A DNA stretch of 64,000 nt. Origin: an uncultured Latescibacterota bacterium. Lineage in GTDB: Bacteria > Latescibacterota > UBA2968 > UBA8231. Under the pieces are notes generated by a model. That model made no database searches and was not told the origin of the DNA. It saw only the letters and a list, made by a program, of their open reading frames with translations. Of this stretch, positions 1-12,957 are shown one piece after another; positions within the stretch are counted from its first letter, which is position 1; each line of letters starts with the position of its first letter. The stretch is from assembly GCA_958295495.1 (NCBI GenBank), contig OY282352.1:2480001-2544000 (forward strand), written 5' to 3'. A program made the translations under genes and the position numbers.

Positions 1-1
1 G

Positions 2-439
2 GCGCAACACGCCGTGCGGGACTTGGCCAATTTGCTCGAAGCGCGCGGCGTCGAGGTCGAGTACGCGATTCATCCGGTGGCGGGTCGGATGCCGGGCCAC
101 ATGAACGTGCTCTTGGCCGAGGCCGAAGTGCCCTACGATAAGCTGGTGGAGATGGACCGCATCAACCCGACCTTCCAGCAGACCGATGTGGCGCTGATCA
201 TCGGCGCCAACGATGTGGTCAACCCCCTCGCCCGCGACGCGGATTCCGGGCCGATTGCCGGGATGCCCATCCTCGACGTGGATAATGCGCGCACGGTGGT
301 GGTGATTAAGCGGAGCTTGAGCCCGGGGTTTGCCGGGCTGCCCAACCCGCTTTTTGCCGCGGAAAATGCGCTGATGTTTTTCGGCAATGCCCGGGAGGCC
401 GTGTTGGATTTGGTGGCCGCGGTAAAGGAGAGCGGATAG
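2..439 (+). CDS. pntB: NAD(P) transhydrogenase subunit beta, C-terminal part
   Basis: This is the 3' end of a gene that starts before the window; the frame is open from base 2. The translation matches the NADP(H)-binding domain III of PntB, with an ordered run through GRMPGHMNVLLAEAEVPYD, a GANDVVNP segment and GMPILDVDNA, then a closing helix. PntB is the membrane subunit that couples proton translocation to hydride transfer from NADH to NADP+. Domain III sits on the cytoplasmic side. Only about 145 residues are visible, so the membrane part is not seen. NADPH supply fits the neighbouring glutamate synthase, but the two are separated by a gene on the other strand, so the link is only metabolic inference. 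Confidence 0.93.
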   Translation, partial: AQHAVRDLANLLEARGVEVEYAIHPVAGRMPGHMNVLLAEAEVPYDKLVEMDRINPTFQQTDVALIIGANDVVNPLARDADSGPIAGMPILDVDNARTVVVIKRSLSPGFAGLPNPLFAAENALMFFGNAREAVLDLVAAVKESG

Positions 440-445
440 GGGCCG

Positions 446-1021
446 TTACTCGACGAAAATAGCGTCGTCGGGCCAGGATTCCACTATGAAACCCGCCTGC
501 GTATTTACCATGGGCAAATAGTTGTGCAGCCGCCTGATGGGGTCCAACAGGCGGATGGTTTGCATCTCTTGGATAGAGTCCTCGCCGTGATTTTTTTGCA
601 GCGAGGGGATGATCTTGCCTTGGACACTCTCGGCCACATCGCTGTCGGACTCGCCTTCGACGACCATTACCAACGCGATGTGGCCATCTACTTCGGCAAT
701 ATAGCTGTCGCGGATTAGCTCGCTAAAGACGTTGGCGACATTGGGCTCGGAGCGGATTTCCTGCACGATCTGGCTGCGGGTAATCCCCAATTTGAACTTG
801 ATGGTGAGCATGTGTTGGGTCGAGAAGCGGCCCGTGCCCTCGGCCTGCATATCGACCGCCGCGCAGTAGAAGAGGATGTCCTCCTGTTCGAGGCGTGCGC
901 GCTTGCGGCTGACGGTGCGCACAGGTACGCCGGTCAGGGTGCTGATGCGATTGTCCGAGCAGCGGGGGTTGCGGATGAGGGTGCGGATGATCTGTCGCTC
1001 TTGTTCGTCAAAACGTCTCAT
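446..1021 (-). CDS. Lrp/AsnC-type transcriptional regulator
   Basis: The 191-residue protein opens with a helix-turn-helix region of Lrp/AsnC layout (residues about 3-50: a D-x-x-E-R-Q-I-I-R-T-L start, then an S-x-L-T-G-V-P-V-R-T-V recognition helix). A longer C-terminal part follows in which a ferredoxin-like ligand-binding fold would be expected. It is somewhat longer than typical Lrp proteins (about 150-165 aa), and I cannot confirm the RAM domain by eye. The gene is divergent from gltB across a 353-bp gap, and its 3' end nearly touches the pntB stop. In Escherichia coli Lrp activates gltBD, so a role in controlling the adjacent glutamate synthase operon is plausible, but this is inferred from position and family only. 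Confidence 0.72.
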   Translation of the reverse strand: MRRFDEQERQIIRTLIRNPRCSDNRISTLTGVPVRTVSRKRARLEQEDILFYCAAVDMQAEGTGRFSTQHMLTIKFKLGITRSQIVQEIRSEPNVANVFSELIRDSYIAEVDGHIALVMVVEGESDSDVAESVQGKIIPSLQKNHGEDSIQEMQTIRLLDPIRRLHNYLPMVNTQAGFIVESWPDDAIFVE

Positions 1022-1128
1022 GGCCTGAATTGTCCGTTTTCAGGTGAAAGTTAGCGCAATTTAGGCCACATAAGGTAGTGCTGTCAAGGGATGTTTCAAG
1101 AAAGTTGTGGAAACTGGCGCAAGGGTGT

Positions 1129-1156
1129 TTGACAATGTAGTAGTAATTCATATATT
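1129..1156 (+). promoter_or_regulatory. Sigma-70-like promoter for gltBD
   Basis: A perfect -35 hexamer TTGACA (1129-1134) and a -10-like TATATT (1151-1156) are separated by 16 bp, pointing towards gltB. Transcription would start near 1163 and leave a leader of about 210 nt before the gltB start. The leader contains no recognisable riboswitch or long hairpin that I could identify. The rest of the 1022-1374 gap is the divergent control region shared with the Lrp-type regulator. Confidence 0.6.
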
Positions 1157-1374
1157 AAGCCCTCTTACACAATTTGGAATAACAGACCGAGACGGCGGTC
1201 CTGTCCATTAGCTTGTGCGCGCATTTTCTACTACCGGCGCGTGCGGCGTTTCTTCAGTAAACGATGGCAACTTCCGAGCGCGAGCACGGGGTCGTCCCTT
1301 TGGTCGGTGCGACCTAGGTGTCTTTTATGCTCCGCTGTTACCTCGACAGGACTTTCGAGCAAGGAAAAATTAAA

Positions 1375-5961
<4,587 letters not shown>

Positions 5962-5974
5962 ACGGGAAAAATCA

Positions 5975-7468
5975 ATGGGTAAATCCACCGGATTCATCGA
6001 ATTTGCACGCGAGCTACCGCAAGACCGCGACCCGTTAGAGCGCGTCGCAGATTGGAACGAGTTCCACGAGCACTTCCCGGACGCGCGCCTGCGCGATCAG
6101 GGTGCGCGCTGTATGGACTGCGGCATCCCCTTCTGCCACTTGGGCGATGTCGTCAGTCAGGGCGACAAAGGGTCTGGCTGCCCGATCAACAACCTAATCC
6201 CCGAATGGAACGACTTGGTCTATCGCGGGTTGTGGCGGGAGGCACTGGAGCGGCTGCACAAGACCAACAACTTCCCGGAGTTTACCGGCCGGGTCTGCCC
6301 GGCGCCTTGCGAGGGAGCCTGTGTGGTGGGGATCAACGCCCCGCCGGTGACGATCAAGAGCGTCGAGTGCGCCATTGTCGATAAGGGCTTTGCGATGGGC
6401 TGGGTCGTGCCCGAGCCGCCCGACAAGCGCACCGGCAAGAAGGTCGCCATCGTCGGCTCAGGCCCTGCGGGCTTGGCCTGCGCCGCCCAGCTCAATCGCG
6501 CCGGCCACTGGGTGACCGTGTACGAGCGGGCCGATCGCATCGGCGGCCTGCTGATGTACGGGATACCCAACATGAAGCTCGACAAGCAAAAGGTGGTGCA
6601 ACGCCGCGTCGATCTGATGGAGGCCGAGGGCGTTAAGTTCGTCACTCGGACCGAGATTGGCGCGGATCTCCCGGCGACCCAGCTAGTAAAAGAAAACGAC
6701 TCGGTGGTGCTCTGCGGCGGGGCCACCAAGCCCAACGATCTGCCGATTGAGGGGCGGGACCTGAAGGGCATCTACTTTGCGATGGACTTTTTGCACACCA
6801 ACACCAAGAGCCTGCTCGACTCCAATCACGCGGACGGCAACTACATCTCGGCCAAGGACAAGCACGTTATTGTCATCGGCGGCGGCGACACCGGCACCGA
6901 CTGCGTCGGCACGTCGATGCGCCACGGATGCAAAACCCTCTCGCAGTTCGAGATTATGCCCCGGCCACCAGACGAGCGCGCGCCCAACAATCCTTGGCCG
7001 CAGTGGCCCAACGTCTATAAGCTCGACTACGGCCAAGAGGAGGCCAAAGCCCGCTTCGGCGACGACCCGCGCACGTATCTGATTATGACCCAGCGGTTCG
7101 TCGGCTACGACGAGGGCCACGTCAAGGCGCTACACACGGTCAATATCGAGTGGGACAAGGATGAAAACGGTCGCTTCACGCCCGTGCCGCTCGAGGGCAC
7201 CGAGAAGGTCTGGCCGGCCGACTTGGTGCTGTTGGCAATGGGATTCCGCGGGCCAGAGGACGCGATGCTCGAACAGCTAGGCGTCGAGCGCGATGAGCGC
7301 TCCAACGCCCGTGCCGCGCACGAGGCGTACGCCACTAGCGTCGAGGGCGTTTTCGCCGCTGGCGACATGCGGCGCGGCCAGAGCTTGGTCGTGTGGGCGA
7401 TCAACGAGGGCCGGGGGGCCGCCCGCGAGGTGGACCGCTATCTGATGGGCAGTACGCAGCTACCTTGA
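5975..7468 (+). CDS. gltD: Glutamate synthase (NADPH) small subunit
   Basis: The 497-residue protein is the FAD/NADPH electron-input subunit of glutamate synthase. The N-terminal region carries the cysteines for two [4Fe-4S] clusters ([11 protein letters not shown], then [12 protein letters not shown]). An FAD-binding GxGxxG follows ([14 protein letters not shown]), then a second Rossmann site for NADPH ([15 protein letters not shown]), and a C-terminal FAD contact segment ([18 protein letters not shown]). All expected elements are present and the length is normal. It lies 13 nt after gltB on the same strand and completes the operon. No terminator is obvious in the 61-nt gap before the next gene. 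Confidence 0.98.
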   Translation: MGKSTGFIEFARELPQDRDPLERVADWNEFHEHFPDARLRDQGARCMDCGIPFCHLGDVVSQGDKGSGCPINNLIPEWNDLVYRGLWREALERLHKTNNFPEFTGRVCPAPCEGACVVGINAPPVTIKSVECAIVDKGFAMGWVVPEPPDKRTGKKVAIVGSGPAGLACAAQLNRAGHWVTVYERADRIGGLLMYGIPNMKLDKQKVVQRRVDLMEAEGVKFVTRTEIGADLPATQLVKENDSVVLCGGATKPNDLPIEGRDLKGIYFAMDFLHTNTKSLLDSNHADGNYISAKDKHVIVIGGGDTGTDCVGTSMRHGCKTLSQFEIMPRPPDERAPNNPWPQWPNVYKLDYGQEEAKARFGDDPRTYLIMTQRFVGYDEGHVKALHTVNIEWDKDENGRFTPVPLEGTEKVWPADLVLLAMGFRGPEDAMLEQLGVERDERSNARAAHEAYATSVEGVFAAGDMRRGQSLVVWAINEGRGAAREVDRYLMGSTQLP

Positions 7469-7529
7469 GCAGCGACAGGTTGCATTAAAATTCTCACTTC
7501 ATTGAAAGTCCAAAATCGTAGGTATCGAC

Positions 7530-9113
7530 ATGCGCCCCTTCCATCCCCTTCTCATCAGTCTTGCCTTCCTCCTTCTCAGCTACGGCGTCGAACTCGCGGG
7601 TGCAAGGAGCGGCCCGGATTTCGCGGAGGCTTTTCCCGACCCGGCCATGCTCATTGCCACCGCTGACATCGAAGAAACGCGGGAACTGCTCAATACGGTG
7701 CAACTTCCCCAGACGGACGCACACCACGACGCGCTGCTGAAGGCTCTCGACGATGTAGAAGCCATAGATAGTGAGCACCTCGTGCTGCTGACCGAAGCGG
7801 TTGCCATTCCGCCGCGGCTAACGGAAGTCGAGACGACCATAAAGTCGATCATCAAGGCAGTGATCAACGGCCGGGATTTCGCATATAGCCGCGAGGAGGG
7901 CGAGTTTTCGCACGTCATTGACGAGCTCCTCCTCACCGGGGCCAAAAAACTGAGCGATGTCGGTCCCCAAAGCTTCGGTCGCCTCGTATCCGTTGCGCAG
8001 ACGCCGGAGACCATCGTCGCGCTAAGCGATGTCCTTCTAGAGCGCTCTGACTCTGGATCCACGAGCGATTTAGAGGCGATCCTCCGAGAAATCCCTTGGG
8101 ACGGCGTCCGCCAAGAACTCTGCATTGAGGTCCTGATTCCCCGCGGCCTCCTAAAGGACGAGCGCGCCGATATTGCGATTGAGTCAATGAGTTTCGATTC
8201 AGGCCGCACGGCACTGATCGGTGCTATCTACAAATCACTCGACGCGCTGGACGCGGCGACCCTTCTGCGGCACGTGCGCTTGCAGAGCTTCGACAGCGGC
8301 AGGACTGATGTCGTTGAGGAAGGCGTTGCCGTGATTGACCGGATTGAGGGTTCGGTCGCAGTGGCGCTTGTGGAGACAGCGGGTTTTGATTCGGGTCGGG
8401 AGGCGATTCTCAAGGCGTTGCTGCCGAAGCTGGACCGGATTGAGGGTTCGGTCGCAGTGGTGCTCGTGGAGACGGCGGGTTTCGATTCGGGTCGGGAGGC
8501 GATTCTCAAGGCGTTGCTGCCAAAGCTGGACCGGATTGAGGGTTCGGTCGCAGTGGCGCTTGTGGAGACGGCGGGTTTTGATTCGGGTCGGGAGGCGATT
8601 CTCAAGGCGTTGCTGCCGAAGCTGGACCGGATTGAGGGTTCGGTCGCAGTGGTGCTCGTGGAGACGGCAGGCTTTGATTCGGGTCGGGAGGCGATTCTCA
8701 AGGCGTTGCTGCCGAAGCTCAAACTGCGTAACGCCGATGAGATGCTCGCTTTGGTGCGGACGAACTCGAACGATTCAGGTCGGTTGGCAATCCTCGAGAT
8801 TGGTACTAAACTCGGATCGAACTTCCCGGCGGTACGTGCCGACGATCTCGTATCCTATGCCCAAGTCGGCAGCTTTGATAGTGGCCGCAACGAGATGCTG
8901 AAGCTGGTCGCGCCGCACTTCAAAGGCGGGTTCACGAGGCAGAGCGCGACGCGGTTGCTCGGGTCATTCTCGTTTGATAGCGGTCGATTGGATGCGGTCG
9001 AGCTTTTCTTGGAGGAGCTACAGAAGTTGTCCGAGAAAGATCGCTACGATGTGCTGCGCCAATTCTCGAGGGCGTCGAGCCGCGAGGAAGCGGTGGAACT
9101 GCTGCTCCAGTAG
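7530..9113 (+). CDS. Secreted protein with FDSGR helical repeats
   Basis: This 527-residue protein starts with a signal peptide (residues about 1-25, charged start, hydrophobic core, cleavage near A-G-A-R). The rest is built from about 32-residue helical units that each carry F-D-S-G-R. At least nine such motifs, some degenerate, lie between residues about 210 and 500. Four central units are nearly identical in DNA as well as protein. The pattern of short helices with a recurrent F-D-S-x-R resembles DUF4476-type repeats, but I am not certain of that assignment. No catalytic motif is visible; a periplasmic or extracellular scaffold or binding role is a guess. It follows gltD on the same strand but is functionally unrelated by sequence. 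Confidence 0.72.
   Translation: MRPFHPLLISLAFLLLSYGVELAGARSGPDFAEAFPDPAMLIATADIEETRELLNTVQLPQTDAHHDALLKALDDVEAIDSEHLVLLTEAVAIPPRLTEVETTIKSIIKAVINGRDFAYSREEGEFSHVIDELLLTGAKKLSDVGPQSFGRLVSVAQTPETIVALSDVLLERSDSGSTSDLEAILREIPWDGVRQELCIEVLIPRGLLKDERADIAIESMSFDSGRTALIGAIYKSLDALDAATLLRHVRLQSFDSGRTDVVEEGVAVIDRIEGSVAVALVETAGFDSGREAILKALLPKLDRIEGSVAVVLVETAGFDSGREAILKALLPKLDRIEGSVAVALVETAGFDSGREAILKALLPKLDRIEGSVAVVLVETAGFDSGREAILKALLPKLKLRNADEMLALVRTNSNDSGRLAILEIGTKLGSNFPAVRADDLVSYAQVGSFDSGRNEMLKLVAPHFKGGFTRQSATRLLGSFSFDSGRLDAVELFLEELQKLSEKDRYDVLRQFSRASSREEAVELLLQ
8337..8720 (+). repeat. Four tandem 96-bp coding repeats
   Basis: Units run 8337-8432, 8433-8528, 8529-8624 and 8625-8720. Each encodes 32 residues beginning DRIEGSVAV and containing FDSGREAILKALLPKL. 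The copies differ by only a few substitutions, and units 1 and 3 (VALVE) alternate with units 2 and 4 (VVLVE), which suggests that a 192-bp dimer duplicated recently. The repeats preserve the reading frame. Confidence 0.95.
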
Positions 9114-9131
9114 CCCCGCCCGCGCCGTTTG

Positions 9132-10088
9132 CTAACCGACAATCCCCAGCGTCTTGAGTGTAATCCCCAAGCCGACGACGATGATGATCACCGAGCTGAC
9201 TATGGGCAGCCGCTGAATCCAGCGACCGTCGCCCGAGAAGCGCTCCACGAGCGGTCGCGCCTTGACGATGAGCACGCCGATGGCGATGAGGATTGCGGCC
9301 AGCCCGACGCTGAAAGCCACCAAAAGCAGCAAACCAAAGGCAATGCGATGCAAGGCCACGGCCAGCAACAGGATCACCAAAGCTCCTGGACAAGGCACGA
9401 TACCGCCGGAAATTCCCAGCGTTAGCAGACTGCCGAGGGTCACTTTGTTGGGTACCTCATGGCTGTGGCCGTGGCCGTGATGATGTTCCCCATGAGGGTG
9501 ATCGTGGTGGCCGTGGTGGTGCTCCCCTTCGTGGCTATGGTCGCGTCCGTGGTGGTGCTCTTCATGGGAGTGGCTGTGGCCATGACCCCGCCCTCTGAGG
9601 TGACTGACCAAAAGCCATGTACCTAGACCTATGATTAGGAGACCGGACGCCGTGCCGAGATAGGGGAAAATTTGTTCGGGATGAACGTACTGAGAAGCAA
9701 AGAGCGCCACCAAGCCCAACAGAATAACGCTCATAGTATGCGTGAGGGTAACTACCCCTCCGAGGAAAAGGGCATTGCCTATCGTGCCGCGTGCGCCGAC
9801 GAGGTAGGCGGCGACGATGGTCTTGCCGTGCCCTGGCTCCAAGCCGTGAGCCGCGCCGAGAAAAAGGGCTAGTGCCAACGCCCCCGCGATCAGACCGAGG
9901 CTCAGCTCTTTCGAGTGCATTATATCGCTGAGGGCGTCCGTTTCCCCGTCGTCAGCACCCGCCGTCCCGACGACACTGGCCTCCGGTAGCTGTCCCGATT
10001 CGCCGATCTCATCCCCCCAAGCCGAGACTGCAATTGCCATCGCTACTAGTGCTAGTAGTATTTTCTGCATCGCTCGTTCTATGATCAT
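9132..10088 (-). CDS. NicO-family nickel/cobalt transporter with His-rich loop
   Basis: The 318-residue membrane protein has a signal-like N-terminus (residues 7-24), then about six hydrophobic segments. The NicO/RcnA-type motif H-G-L-E-P-G-H-G-K-T lies near residues 81-90, and a second conserved segment, GGIVPCPGALVILL, follows the central loop. That loop (about residues 165-212) holds roughly 22 histidines with Gly, Ser, Asp and Glu, a metal-sensing or buffering stretch typical of Ni/Co exporters and some uptake relatives. The start at 10088 has a GGAGA Shine-Dalgarno 6 nt upstream. Direction of transport (efflux as in RcnA or delivery as in HupE/UreJ) cannot be decided; no hydrogenase or urease genes are nearby. 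Confidence 0.85.
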   Translation of the reverse strand: MIIERAMQKILLALVAMAIAVSAWGDEIGESGQLPEASVVGTAGADDGETDALSDIMHSKELSLGLIAGALALALFLGAAHGLEPGHGKTIVAAYLVGARGTIGNALFLGGVVTLTHTMSVILLGLVALFASQYVHPEQIFPYLGTASGLLIIGLGTWLLVSHLRGRGHGHSHSHEEHHHGRDHSHEGEHHHGHHDHPHGEHHHGHGHSHEVPNKVTLGSLLTLGISGGIVPCPGALVILLLAVALHRIAFGLLLLVAFSVGLAAILIAIGVLIVKARPLVERFSGDGRWIQRLPIVSSVIIIVVGLGITLKTLGIVG

Positions 10089-10651
10089 CGTTGTTCTCCA
10101 TGGTAGCAGTTACAGCACTTCCTGCACAGGTCGTACCCGAGGTTCTGGCACTCGAAATGGTGAATAATGTCTGCCTCCCACCAGAAATTTCGTAAAATCC
10201 CGCTTTTCTCAAGTTCTGAATTAATTCTCTGATTTTCTTCGGCATGACCCGGCGGGTGATTGCGGCGCAGAGAATGTCTTGGGGTATGTAGAGCCATGGT
10301 TGAGCTAGGTGGGAGGCGACGGTGGATAGGACGAATAAACGGCGTTTGTGATAGAGGGTCAAGCCGAAAAGCTGTGGTTTGTCGCGAGAATCCAGACGGT
10401 CCCTTTCGTTGACACCATCCTCTAAGAAATATACTCTTTTTTGTGTCCGTATTCACAAGAGAAGCGTTTCATAGTTTTCCAAAAGCCGTGGTTTCCGCCT
10501 TCGATGTGTAGGGGAAAAGACTACATCGTGCTGACACCCATGCGCCTCACGCGAGCCAATGCCGCGCTCGCCCTCCTTGCTCGTCGATTGGACCTACGAA
10601 TTTGCGCGAGAGCTCTCGTGACCTCCGGCCGCGACTGCCAAGGCACTGCCC
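10089..10651. other. Gene-poor gap with toxin-gene remnant
   Basis: This 563-bp stretch lies between the metal transporter and the next hydrolase. It holds a hicA-like fragment (annotated separately) and otherwise only short overlapping frames without codon-usage or domain support. I see no RNA gene, terminator with a T-run, or complete CDS here. Confidence 0.5.
10120..10245 (-). pseudogene. Decayed hicA-like toxin fragment
   Basis: Reading from an ATG at 10245, the first 20 or so residues (MPKKIRELIQNLRKAGFYEI, then SGG) match the N-terminus of HicA mRNA interferases, which bind double-stranded RNA and normally have a G-x-G-S-H catalytic segment directly afterwards. Here the frame continues into unrelated sequence, and the His-containing continuation appears in the other two frames (R-H-Y-S-P-F and I-I-H-H-F-E). 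That suggests at least one frameshift and loss of the C-terminal half. No HicB partner is adjacent. The match is short, so chance similarity cannot be excluded. Confidence 0.4.
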
Positions 10652-11803
10652 ATGATTATTGACTCCCACGCCTATTGCTTCCCCCCGGCTGACTCTCCTG
10701 CCGGGCATCCCACCGCCGCCGACCACCTGCGCTGGGTCCAGGGCGGTCAAGCCTCCCACCACCAGCCCGCTTGGCGGATCCGCGACCGCGCCCCAGCCTC
10801 TTCCGCTGTGCTGGCAGCCCCCGGTGGGGCCATGGACTTCGACAACCTGCCCGACGTCAACTTCCGAGTTGATCACGACAAGGGACGGGTGGTGTGGACC
10901 ATTGACGGCGAGGATTTCACCAAGCAGTTCTATCCGCCCAACTTGCCCCACTTGGAGTACACGCCCCACAACTTGCTGGCCGAGATGGATTACGCCGGCG
11001 TCGATAAGGTTCTGTTGCACGTCGATGCCATGCTGGGCCGCGATCCCGCCTTCCAAGCGGAGTCGGTCGGGGCCGATCCAGAGCGCATCTATTCGATGGC
11101 CCCGGTCGATGAGTGGCGCTTGGCCGGCGAACTCGATACCGTCATCGCCGAGACGGTCGCCGCCGTCGAGAAGCACGGCCTGCACGCCATCAAGTTCAAC
11201 CCGCCCCACGCCTACTACTACCGCTCCGATCCGTGGGACGGGGAGCACCTGCGTCCGTTCTGGGAGGCGGTGGCCGCGCTTGGTGTGCCCGTGTTCTTCA
11301 CGCTCGGCACCGGGCCGGGCGAAGCGTCGGTGTTGCAGGCCGTGGAGAGCCGGCGTCGCGGCTACTTGGCCGAGCTCGACATCTTGGTGCGCTGGATGGA
11401 GCGCTACCCGGACGTGCTGTGCAGCCTCACGCACGGCTTTCCGTGGCGTCTCTTCCTCGACGACCCCTCCGGCTCCCCGAGCCGGATCGAGTTGCCCGAC
11501 GAGATATGGGCCCCCTTCGACAATCCGAACCTGAGCTTAGAGGTCTGCTTCCCGGTGCGTCTCGGCGACTTGTTCGACTACCCGTACCGCGAATTGTGGC
11601 CGACGCTTGAGCAGATGGTCGAACGCATCGGTGCCGAGCGGCTGCTGTGGGGTACTGACATGCCCTTCCAGAACCGCTTCTGCACCTATCGCCAGTCGCG
11701 TCGCTGGATCGAGGACTACTGCGAGTTCCTCTCTGCCGAGGATTTAGCTGCGATCATGGGCGGGACCTGTGCGCGCGTACTCGGCCTGAGAATTGGGAAT
11801 TAG
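10652..11803 (+). CDS. Amidohydrolase-2 family metal-dependent hydrolase
   Basis: This 383-residue protein begins IIDSHAY, the first-strand metal motif of the amidohydrolase-2 (TIM-barrel) family, although the usual second His is Tyr here. Later signatures fit the family: G-L-H-A-I-K-F-N-P-P-H, L-C-S-L-T-H-G-F, a G-T-D-M-P-F strand carrying the catalytic Asp, and the closing M-G-G-T-C-A-R-V-L-G-L helix. Relatives include decarboxylases and lactonases; the substrate cannot be told. A substituted HxH could weaken metal binding, so activity is uncertain. No strong Shine-Dalgarno precedes the chosen ATG. It is followed after 70 nt by a Gfo/Idh/MocA oxidoreductase on the same strand, a pairing seen in sugar or polyol degradation clusters. 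Confidence 0.82.
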   Translation: MIIDSHAYCFPPADSPAGHPTAADHLRWVQGGQASHHQPAWRIRDRAPASSAVLAAPGGAMDFDNLPDVNFRVDHDKGRVVWTIDGEDFTKQFYPPNLPHLEYTPHNLLAEMDYAGVDKVLLHVDAMLGRDPAFQAESVGADPERIYSMAPVDEWRLAGELDTVIAETVAAVEKHGLHAIKFNPPHAYYYRSDPWDGEHLRPFWEAVAALGVPVFFTLGTGPGEASVLQAVESRRRGYLAELDILVRWMERYPDVLCSLTHGFPWRLFLDDPSGSPSRIELPDEIWAPFDNPNLSLEVCFPVRLGDLFDYPYRELWPTLEQMVERIGAERLLWGTDMPFQNRFCTYRQSRRWIEDYCEFLSAEDLAAIMGGTCARVLGLRIGN

Positions 11804-11845
11804 GAATTCCCAAGCGGGACTTGCGCGCGTGCTCGAGGTCTGATG
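11762..11845 (+). repeat. Imperfect duplication of gene 3' end around a small palindrome
   Basis: The segment coding for G-T-C-A-R-V-L-G-L (from 11762) is echoed from 11816, where the same frame style reads G-T-C-A-R-A-R-G-L. Between the two copies is a perfect 7-bp-arm hairpin (GGGAATT, AGG loop, AATTCCC, 11795-11811) that contains the stop codon. It looks like a short insertion that duplicated the 3' end of the gene. The match is short and imperfect. Confidence 0.4.
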
Positions 11846-11873
11846 GTTTGGAGCAACGCCTAAGGAGAATACC

Positions 11874-12950
11874 ATGGCAGGAGAAACGAGATACCGTGCA
11901 GCAATCGTGGGGTTGGGCTTTATCGGGGGTGCGGACCAGGTTTCTGGCGATGCCCTCGGTCAGCGCGTTGAGGAACTCGACGGCACTCACGTAGAAGCAT
12001 TGTGCAATCACGATCGGGTTGATCTAGTCGCTGGCAGCAGCCGCGACGATGGCCGACGCGAGCGTTTCCACGCGTGCTACGGTGTGCCCGTGTTCGCCGA
12101 CTGGCGCGAGATGTTTCGAGCAGCCGCCCCTCTCGATATCGTCTCGGTCGCCACGTACACCCCCGCCCACGCCGAGATCACCCAAGCGGCAGTAGAAGCG
12201 GGTGCCCGCGTCATCTACTGCGAAAAGCCCGTTGCGGCGACGATTGCCGAGGCCGAGGGCATGTTGTCTGTCTGCAACGAGGCCGGGGCCCTGCTCGTCA
12301 TCAACCACAACCTGCGCTTCCACCCCGGCTATCGGGCACTGCGCGACCGCATCGCCGCCGGTGCGCTCGGCACTCTGACCTCGGCGTCGCTCCAGTGGAC
12401 CTCTGGCCGCCTCGGTAACGTTGGTACGCACATGATTGACGCCGTGCAGATGGCTACTGGCCTGCCGGTGACCGCGGTCTCCGGCACCCTCGACCTGTCG
12501 GGGAAACCCGACTGCCGCGGCGGCGACTTTACCGATCCCGGGGGCTGGGGCCTGCTGCGACTCGGACGCGACTTGCCCGCGGCCACCGGCGCGCCGAGGG
12601 GCGATTTGATCTGCACCGTTGACGCTGCCGACTACGGCACCGCGCCACCGCGCCACCGATTCCACGGCACCGAAGGCTACGCTATCTGCCGCGGCCGCGA
12701 CATCGAAATTGTGCGCGGCGATGACCGCGAGTTCCTGCCCGACGATTCCCCCGATAGCGGCATGGACCGGGCCGTTGCCGAGATCGTCAATTGGCTCGAC
12801 GGGGCGGACACCTTCTCCTACGACGCGGGGGAAGCCGTGCGTACTCTCGAAGCGATTATCGCCTTTCACGCTTCTCATCGCGCCGGCGGTGCTTGGGCCG
12901 AGTTGCCTTTGAGCGGCGATGACCGCGCCCTCGTCCTGCACAGCGGCTGA
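11874..12950 (+). CDS. Gfo/Idh/MocA family oxidoreductase
   Basis: The 358-residue protein has the N-terminal Rossmann fold (AAIVGLGFIGG, residues about 9-19), then a segment ending S-V-A-T-Y-T-P-A-H and the family E-K-P motif (YCEKPVAATIAEAE) that contacts the nicotinamide and substrate. The C-terminal alpha/beta domain follows. The start is the ATG at 11874 with a strong AAGGAG Shine-Dalgarno 7 nt upstream. These enzymes oxidise or reduce sugars, inositols and related polyols with NAD(P); the substrate is not predictable. It ends 7 nt before the convergent ABC transporter ATPase gene. It probably forms a transcription unit with the upstream amidohydrolase. Confidence 0.9.
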   Translation: MAGETRYRAAIVGLGFIGGADQVSGDALGQRVEELDGTHVEALCNHDRVDLVAGSSRDDGRRERFHACYGVPVFADWREMFRAAAPLDIVSVATYTPAHAEITQAAVEAGARVIYCEKPVAATIAEAEGMLSVCNEAGALLVINHNLRFHPGYRALRDRIAAGALGTLTSASLQWTSGRLGNVGTHMIDAVQMATGLPVTAVSGTLDLSGKPDCRGGDFTDPGGWGLLRLGRDLPAATGAPRGDLICTVDAADYGTAPPRHRFHGTEGYAICRGRDIEIVRGDDREFLPDDSPDSGMDRAVAEIVNWLDGADTFSYDAGEAVRTLEAIIAFHASHRAGGAWAELPLSGDDRALVLHSG

Positions 12951-12957
12951 TGGCCGC

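Noticed and set aside
1318..1374. Earlier GTG start for gltB
   Set aside because: It would add residues before the normal propeptide and lacks a Shine-Dalgarno; the ATG at 1375 has AAGGA and gives a propeptide of usual length.
8337..8720. CRISPR-like array
   Set aside because: The repeats are contiguous, in frame and coding, with no spacers.
10441..10662. Plus-strand frame before the amidohydrolase
   Set aside because: No Shine-Dalgarno, no domain, and it overlaps the start of the next gene.
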